From Gammaproteobacteria bacterium (GTDB taxonomy: Bacteria; Pseudomonadota; Gammaproteobacteria; Pseudomonadales; GM7GCV1), in the NCBI GenBank assembly GCA_030830945.1, contig JAURLY010000192.1:1-6291 (forward strand): a stretch of DNA of 6,291 bases. Reading direction: 5' to 3'. The notes under the pieces are model-generated. The model was not told the origin of the DNA, made no database searches, and saw nothing but the letters and a program-made list of their open reading frames with translations. The number at the start of each line of letters is the position of its first letter. The stretch's first letter is position 1. Shown one piece after another: positions 5,917 to 6,291 of the stretch. The position numbers were made by a program, and so were the translations under genes.

Positions 5917-6291
5917 ACTTAACGCATCAAAGATTTCTTGAATATGAAAGGCTATTTACGGTCGTTATTGCCTTTGATATCAGCGGAAAAATATTACATA
6001 CAAGTAAACTAGTCAAAAAGTATATCCCGAAAGAGTTTGCTTATATTTCAGATATTGCGGTATTTGTCAGGCCAAATCTAGAAATACAAGGTTATTCGAA
6101 ACCAGAAATAGAATTCTTTAAAGCAAATAAAAAAAGCCAATACATATTCCTTCTGGGGGAGGAATCATTTCCGGTTCGCGCCCAGTTTATGGAGGGCAGG
6201 ACAGAAGATGACACATTCTTTCTTCTTGGCATGCCCTGGCTGGCCAAACTACATGAGCAAAACAGATTAGAAGATATCAATTTGGAAGAAT
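5913..6291 (+). CDS. HNOBA-domain protein, N-terminal part (probable H-NOX signalling partner)
   Basis: Translation from the ATG at 5913 is open to the window end, giving 126 residues of a longer protein. It looks like the HNOBA (H-NOX-associated, PAS-like) domain: FTVVIAFDISGKILHTS near 15-31, V-R-P at 52-54, FPVRAQFMEG at 86-95, and FFLLGMPWLAKLHEQNRLEDINLEE at 102-126. The last stretch parallels the LFLGSPWL...L.L.D pattern seen in soluble guanylate cyclases and bacterial HNOBA proteins. In bacteria this domain is found with H-NOX and is fused to outputs such as histidine kinase, GGDEF or cyclase domains; the output here lies beyond the window. The start overlaps the H-NOX stop (ATGA), implying translational coupling and a matched partner. 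No clear ribosome site precedes it. A kinase that phosphorylates the LuxO-like regulator is the attractive inference, not something seen. Confidence 0.7.
   Translation, partial: MNLTHQRFLEYERLFTVVIAFDISGKILHTSKLVKKYIPKEFAYISDIAVFVRPNLEIQGYSKPEIEFFKANKKSQYIFLLGEESFPVRAQFMEGRTEDDTFFLLGMPWLAKLHEQNRLEDINLEE

Noticed and set aside
6092..6280. Minus-strand open frame near the right end
   Set aside because: It lies opposite the HNOBA coding frame, which has recognisable domain motifs and operon coupling.

Overview
The window looks like a gammaproteobacterial chromosome segment. The clearest reason is a sigma-54 response regulator that closely resembles Vibrio LuxO in its receiver, AAA+ and Fis-type DNA-binding parts, sitting next to an H-NOX gene. 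No species can be named. Base composition changes along the window by eye: GC-rich at the left (the AEC transporter end), intermediate in the middle (minus-strand pair) and AT-rich on the right (signalling operon). This suggests a mosaic.

Left to right: (1) 1-453, the 3' end of an AEC-family transporter gene, plus strand. (2) 435-3208, two minus-strand genes converging on it: a predicted secreted protein with about twelve D-x-x-G-N-D-x-Y repeats, then a VanZ-like membrane protein that starts 2 nt after the stop of the first. (3) 3209-3927, a 719-nt region without an intact gene. It holds a broken AEC remnant (3467-3573), two phased sites matching the Vibrio LuxO-box, and candidate sigma-54 promoters. 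(4) 3928-6291, a plus-strand operon: LuxO-like regulator, H-NOX heme-nitric oxide sensor, and the start of a protein with an HNOBA (H-NOX-associated) domain that runs off the window.

The main biological story is the right-hand operon. H-NOX would bind NO, the HNOBA protein is the likely partner or effector (possibly a kinase, but its output domain is not in the window), and the LuxO-like regulator would turn the signal into sigma-54-dependent transcription. Two LuxO-box matches, 21 bp apart centre to centre, lie 260-290 bp upstream of the regulator, so it probably controls its own operon or a transcript starting in the leader. Linking NO sensing to a LuxO-type regulator in one operon is the most notable observation here.

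The second story is structural. A 44-bp direct repeat (42/44 identical, with 36 identical bases in a row) lies at the AEC gene's 3' end and again at 3530-3573, bracketing the minus-strand gene pair. The distal copy is attached to a diverged piece of an AEC gene, and the proximal copy supplies the stop codon of the VanZ-like gene. This points to insertion or recombination at the 3' end of an AEC gene. No integrase or transposase is visible.
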